Assembly: GCF_027604915.1 (NCBI RefSeq) | Contig: NZ_JAJAQC010000030.1 | Location: 1 to 64,000 of the forward strand | DNA from: Streptomonospora mangrovi | GTDB lineage: Bacteria > Actinomycetota > Actinomycetes > Streptosporangiales > Streptosporangiaceae | Direction: 5' to 3' | DNA: 64,000 nucleotides | Shown: in pieces, positions 60,472-64,000 of the stretch | Layout: the number at the start of each line of letters is the position of its first letter | Position numbering within the stretch: the stretch's first letter is position 1 | The notes under the pieces: generated by a model | What the model was told of the DNA's origin: nothing | Database searches by the model: none | Seen by the model: the letters and a program-made list of their open reading frames with translations, nothing else | Translations under genes and position numbers: made by a program

Positions 60472-61359
60472 CTAGGACGGGTCGTCCCCGGGGGCCACGC
60501 CGAGGGCGGCCAGCAGGGCGGCGGCCGGCGGCGCGGGGCGGAAGCGGCTCCACACCAGGTACTCCACACGGGCGGGGGCGTCGCGGATGGGCACGGCGAC
60601 CACGCCGGGGATCTCGGGGACGAACGCGGCGGGCAGCAGGCTGATCCCCAGGCCCATGCGCACCAGGCGGGTGATGAAGTCGGGCGCGGTGACCTCGAAG
60701 GCGACCTCGCGGGTCAGCCCGGCGGCGGCGAACGCCTGGTCGGACTGGGCTCGCCCGGCGGTGCCGGCGGAGAAGTCGACGAAGGTCTCGTCGGCGATCT
60801 CGCGCAGCTCCACCTCGGCGCGACCGGCCAGCCAGTGGTCGGGGGAGGCGACGGCCGCGAGGTCGCCGCGCGCGAGTTCGCGGACGCGCACGCCCTTGGG
60901 GAGCGTGCCGAGCGGCAGGCCGAGGAACGCGACGTCCATGCCGCCCTGGCGCACCTGCTCGACCAGTTCCTCGCTGCCGCCCACGCGCAGCCGGACCCGC
61001 ACGCCGGGGTAGCGCGGCCGGTAGTCGCGCAGCAGGGCGGGCAGGTCCACGGCCGCCACCGTGGGGATGGCGCCGATGACCAGCGGGCCCCGGACCTCGC
61101 CGACCGCCGCGGCGGCCTCGGCACGCGCCCGTTCGGCGGCCTCCAGGGCCTGGCGGGCGGCGGGCAGGAACGCCTCGCCGGCGGGGGTCAGGCGCACCCG
61201 GCGGCTGGTGCGGTCGAACAGGCGGGCGCCGAGTTCGCGTTCGAGGCGGGCGATCTGGTGGCTGAGCGCCGACTGCACGACCAGGCAGCGCTCGGCGGCG
61301 CGGGTGAAGTTGGCGGTCTCGGCGACGGCCACCACGTAGCGCATCTGCTGAAGCTCCAT
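60472..61359 (-). CDS. LysR-type transcriptional regulator
   Basis: A 295-residue LTTR. The N-terminal winged helix-turn-helix is MELQQMRYVVAVAETANFTR, then SALSHQIARLERELGARLFD. The effector-binding domain follows (LVIGAIPTVAAVDLPALLRD, then DVAFLGLPLG). It regulates divergent genes by binding their shared intergenic region. The palindrome at 61366-61382 lies there. ATG 61359 is chosen because the canonical LTTR start M-E-L-Q-Q-M-R-Y fits it. The divergent target is likely the MFS gene at 61440. Confidence 0.93.
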   Translation of the reverse strand: MELQQMRYVVAVAETANFTRAAERCLVVQSALSHQIARLERELGARLFDRTSRRVRLTPAGEAFLPAARQALEAAERARAEAAAAVGEVRGPLVIGAIPTVAAVDLPALLRDYRPRYPGVRVRLRVGGSEELVEQVRQGGMDVAFLGLPLGTLPKGVRVRELARGDLAAVASPDHWLAGRAEVELREIADETFVDFSAGTAGRAQSDQAFAAAGLTREVAFEVTAPDFITRLVRMGLGISLLPAAFVPEIPGVVAVPIRDAPARVEYLVWSRFRPAPPAAALLAALGVAPGDDPS

Positions 61360-61365
61360 GGGACT

Positions 61366-61382
61366 GATCGTGTCCCACGATC
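61366..61382. promoter_or_regulatory. LysR-type palindromic operator
   Basis: GATCGTG and CACGATC are perfect 7-bp arms around TCC, located in the 80-base lysR-MFS intergenic region, as expected for an LTTR recognition site. CATG repeats (61388-61414) lie beside it. Confidence 0.65.
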
Positions 61383-61439
61383 GTTTCCATGACAAACATG
61401 TGTTGGACTCATGGATGGGTCGGCGAGCAGGCTGAGGGC

Positions 61440-62762
61440 ATGGCAAGCAGACAGACGCGCGGCGAGCGCGAGCGGGCGGCGGGGCCGCCCCGAACACGGG
61501 CGGGCGACGCGCTGGGCGGCGGTCTGCTGCTGCTGATGTCGGCGGCCACGGGGCTGGCGGTGGCGGGCAACTACTTCGCGCAGCCGCTGCTGGACGTCAT
61601 CGGCCGCGACCTGCACCTCGGCCCCACCGGCGCCGGGCTGGTCGTGACGGCGGCCCAGATCGGCTACGCGCTGGGCCTCATCCTGCTGGTGCCGCTGGGC
61701 GACCTGGTCGAGCGGCGCGGGCTGGCGGTGGGGCTGCTCGGCGCCACGGCCGCGTTCCTGCTGGTGAGCGCGGCGGCGCCGAACGGGCCGGTGCTGCTGG
61801 CGGGCACCCTGCTGACGGCGCTGGCCTCGGTGGCCGCGCAGGTCGTGGTGCCCTTCGCGGTAGCGCTGGCCGACCCCGCGCGGCGGGGCCGGGTGGTGGG
61901 CACGGTGATGACCGGGCTGCTGCTGGGCAGCCTGCTGGCCCGCACCTTCGCCGGAGGCCTGTCGGAACTGGGCGGCTGGCGCACCGTCTTCTGGGTGCAC
62001 GCCGTGCTCGTGGCGACGGTGGCGGTGCTGCTGTGGCGGCGGCTGCCCCGGCTGCACACGCCGGCCGGCCTGTCCTACCCGCGGCTGCTGGGCTCGACGC
62101 TGTCGCTGTTCCGCGACGAGCCGGTGCTGCGGTGGCGGGCGGCGATCGGGGCGCTGTCGATGGCGTCGTTCACCCTGTTCTGGACGGCGGTGACGTTCCT
62201 GCTGGCCGGTCCCGGCTACGGCTGGACCGAGGCCGCGATCGGCCTGTTCGGCTTGGTGGGCGTGGCGGGCACGCTGGCCACCCCGGTGGCCGGGCGGCTG
62301 GCCGACCGGGGACTGACGCAGTGGGTGACCGGCGGCGGCGCGCTGCTGCTGGCGCTGGCCTGGCCGATGATCGGCGCGGGCGGGCAGTCCCTGCCGTGGC
62401 TGCTGGGCGGGGTGCTGGTGCTCAACGCGGCGCAGCAGGCGGTGCTCAATTCCAACCAGAACGTCGTCTACGGGTTGGGCGAGCAGATTCGCAACCGGGT
62501 CAACTCGGCGTTCATGACGGCGTTCTTCGCCGGAGGCGCGGCGGGCTCGGCCCTGGCCCCGGTGGTGTGGGTCACCGCCGGCTGGGCGGGCGCGAGCGCG
62601 CTGGGCGGTGCGCTGGCCGCCGCGACGTTCGCCACCTGGGCCGCCGAACGCCGCTGGGCGGCCCGGCGCGGCCAGGGCGCGCTCCATGCGAAACCCCGCC
62701 CGAGGCGCCGCCCGGCGGGGCGGGTACGCGCGGAACACGCCCGAGGCCGCCTCAAGCCGTGA
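61440..62762 (+). CDS. MFS transporter (drug-resistance/sugar-efflux-like)
   Basis: A 440-residue 12-helix MFS protein. Helix 1 contains GLAVAGNYFAQPLLDVIG. Motif A-like VPLGDLVERRGLAVG lies between helices 2 and 3, and helices continue to about residue 400. The tail is Arg-rich (RRWAARRGQG, RPRRRPAGRV). It is probably an exporter under LysR control; the substrate is unknown. ATG 61440 is two bases after GAGGG, a tight ribosome site; the upstream frame from 61389 is poor sequence. It is followed by the NAD(P)-binding gene in the same direction after 71 bases. Confidence 0.9.
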   Translation: MASRQTRGERERAAGPPRTRAGDALGGGLLLLMSAATGLAVAGNYFAQPLLDVIGRDLHLGPTGAGLVVTAAQIGYALGLILLVPLGDLVERRGLAVGLLGATAAFLLVSAAAPNGPVLLAGTLLTALASVAAQVVVPFAVALADPARRGRVVGTVMTGLLLGSLLARTFAGGLSELGGWRTVFWVHAVLVATVAVLLWRRLPRLHTPAGLSYPRLLGSTLSLFRDEPVLRWRAAIGALSMASFTLFWTAVTFLLAGPGYGWTEAAIGLFGLVGVAGTLATPVAGRLADRGLTQWVTGGGALLLALAWPMIGAGGQSLPWLLGGVLVLNAAQQAVLNSNQNVVYGLGEQIRNRVNSAFMTAFFAGGAAGSALAPVVWVTAGWAGASALGGALAAATFATWAAERRWAARRGQGALHAKPRPRRRPAGRVRAEHARGRLKP

Positions 62763-62833
62763 CCCGCCGCCCGTTCCCCTCCCCTCATCCTCCTCTCCCC
62801 CACTCGTTCCCCCCTCGTCGGAAGGAATCGGCC

Positions 62834-63469
62834 ATGCGTATCACCGTCTTCGGAGCCGCCGGAAGCGTCGGCCGGCACGTCGTCGCCGAGGCCCTCGCCC
62901 GGGGCCACGCGGTCACCGCCGTCGTCCGGGACCCGGCGCGGTTCGCCGGAATCCCGGCGGGGGCCGAACTCCGCACCGGCGACGCCGGGAAGGCCGCCGA
63001 GGTGGCGGAACTGAGCCGGGGCCGCGACGTCGTGGTCGGCGCGACCCGGCCGGCGCCCGGTCGCGAGCCCGACCTGGTGGACACGGCGCGGGCGCTGCTG
63101 GCGGGGGTCGGCCGCACGGGCACCCGGCTGCTGCTGGTGGGCGGCGCGGCCACCCTGACCGTGCCCGGAACCGGCACCACGGTGATGGAGGCGCCGGACT
63201 TCCCCGCCGACCTGGCGGCCATCGCGCGGGCGTGCGCCGAGCAGTTGGCCGTGTGCCGTGCCGAGGCCGGCGTGGCCTGGACCTACCTGAGCCCGCCCGC
63301 GCTGCTGGAGCCGGGCGGGCGCACCGGGCGCTACCGGCTGGGCGGCGACGAACTGGTGGTGGACACCCTCGGCGTCTCGCGGATCTCCACGGGCGACCTC
63401 GCCTCGGTCCTGCTGGACGAGGCCGAGCACCCCCGCCACCTCCGCGCGCGGTTCACCGCCGCCTACTGA
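62834..63469 (+). CDS. NAD(P)-binding Rossmann-fold reductase (NmrA/YwnB-like)
   Basis: A 211-residue atypical SDR. MRITVFGAAGSVGRHVVAEA contains the GxxGxxG dinucleotide motif. RLLLVGGAATLTVPG and WTYLSPPALLEPG follow. The Ser-Tyr-x3-Lys catalytic set is not visible, as in NmrA/YwnB-type proteins that sense or use NAD(P). ATG 62834 has GAAGGAA eight bases upstream. Likely cotranscribed with the MFS gene. Confidence 0.9.
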   Translation: MRITVFGAAGSVGRHVVAEALARGHAVTAVVRDPARFAGIPAGAELRTGDAGKAAEVAELSRGRDVVVGATRPAPGREPDLVDTARALLAGVGRTGTRLLLVGGAATLTVPGTGTTVMEAPDFPADLAAIARACAEQLAVCRAEAGVAWTYLSPPALLEPGGRTGRYRLGGDELVVDTLGVSRISTGDLASVLLDEAEHPRHLRARFTAAY

Positions 63470-63680
63470 GCCCGCGGACCCGGACGGCGCGGCCCGGGGG
63501 GGCGCCCACGGCGCGCGGGCGCGCCCGCCGGGGACGGCCGCGCCGGGTGACCCGTCGAACGCGCGTCCGCTCCGGGGCGCCCGGCCGAGCGGGCGGGCGG
63601 CGAGGGGGTAGCGTCGGCGGTGGAGCGCGGCCGGAGTCGTCCGGCTCCGGCCGTGCCGCCCGGACGCGACAGGAGTGCAG

Positions 63681-63992
63681 ATGAGGGTTCCCAGCAGCGT
63701 GTACACCACGGCCGGCCTGATCGGCGGCTACGCCGCGGCCCGGACCACCGGCAACCGCCAACTGGGCGGCGCGGTGCTGGCCGCCTGCGGTGCGGCGGCG
63801 TTTCGCAGTTGGCGGCGCAGCGCGGGCCTGCCCACGGCCGCCGCGCTGTCGGCGGTCTACAGCGGGGCGTTCGGCCTGGCCCACCCGCTGGCCAAGCGGA
63901 TGGGCGCCTGGCCCGCCGTGCTGGCGGTCACGGCCGCCACCGGCGCCGCGGCCCACGTGCTGGCCGACCGCCGGGGCGGCGCGCGCGACTAG
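63681..63992 (+). CDS. Small membrane protein, unknown
   Basis: A 103-residue hydrophobic protein with three or four helical stretches (about 10-20, 32-46, 55-72, 80-97) broken by Arg- and Lys-containing turns (SWRRSAG, AKRMG). I do not recognise the family. ATG 63681 has AGGAG five bases upstream; an in-frame GTG two codons earlier overlaps that site. It ends a few bases before the edge of the window, so neighbours beyond are unknown. Confidence 0.7.
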   Translation: MRVPSSVYTTAGLIGGYAAARTTGNRQLGGAVLAACGAAAFRSWRRSAGLPTAAALSAVYSGAFGLAHPLAKRMGAWPAVLAVTAATGAAAHVLADRRGGARD

Positions 63993-64000
63993 CCGCGCGG

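Noticed and set aside
1-64000. CRISPR arrays, insertion sequences, prophage or attachment sites
   Set aside because: No regularly spaced repeats with spacers, transposase or integrase reading frames, or tRNA-adjacent duplications were seen by eye.

Overview
The window is a gene-dense stretch of very high-GC actinomycete chromosome. Core actinobacterial neighbours sit together: the principal sigma factor (43212-44984), a DUF7455 zinc-ribbon protein, ParE (38413-40518), ParC (33391-35880), a GNAT/acyl-CoA synthetase fusion, DUF5998, DUF3145, DUF5709 and DUF1707 proteins. The content points to Streptosporangiales or a close order, plausibly Nocardiopsaceae; that placement is inference. There is no phage, insertion sequence, CRISPR array, rRNA or tRNA, so this reads as core chromosome.

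Layout. 1-5.7 kb: DUF3145, then an ECF-type sigma factor overlapping a small beta-rich protein, a 1 kb repeat-bearing spacer, and a TPR-CHAT caspase-like protease. 5.8-7.7 kb: three DUF1707 membrane-protein paralogues in a row. 7.7-16.4 kb: housekeeping metabolism (inositol-phosphatase-like, ATP-grasp, HAD, YbhB/PEBP, PIG-L deacetylase, MFS with a damaged 5' end, DUF2203, DUF5709, MBL hydrolase, enoyl-CoA hydratase). 16.5-26.1 kb: PrxQ/Bcp peroxiredoxin, an alkaline-phosphatase-fold enzyme, DUF5998, the protein/acyl acetyltransferase fusion, a PfkB kinase, and RecQ with a phosphoribosyltransferase-like tail. 26.3-32.9 kb: a complete seven-gene Mrp Na+/H+ antiporter operon (ABCDEFG) in which every junction overlaps. 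33.4-45 kb: parC, carbonic anhydrase, a TPR protein under a sigma-R-type promoter, a cysteine-desulfhydrase-type PLP enzyme, parE, DUF7455, yaaA and the principal sigma factor. 45.3-56.5 kb: a PAS-PAS-GAF-SpoIIE phosphatase, a three-helix-bundle protein, an unrecognised 543-residue protein, a tyrosine phosphatase, a sugar-nucleotidyltransferase, a membrane-anchored double CbxX AAA+ ATPase, RNase HII and small membrane proteins. 56.7-64 kb: a conserved small protein, a two-gene SPFH (flotillin/HflK-like) operon, LysR with divergent MFS and a downstream NAD(P)-binding gene, and a small membrane protein.

How the genes relate. The sigma/beta-protein/CHAT group looks like a regulated protease module. 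The Mrp operon handles Na+/H+ and pH homeostasis. ParC/ParE make topoisomerase IV. LysR and the MFS transporter share an intergenic palindrome. Bcp, YaaA, the sigma-R-type promoter and the desulfhydrase-type enzyme point to peroxide and thiol stress, although they are separate transcription units.

Most worth checking: the sigma/CHAT module with its repeat-filled spacer; the sigma-R-like promoter with an inverted repeat over its -10; an 11-bp-phased motif array between parE and the DUF7455 gene; eight starts that look leaderless behind a TANNNT box; the RecQ-phosphoribosyltransferase fusion; and a probable one-base frameshift at the start of the MFS gene at 12.4-13.6 kb.
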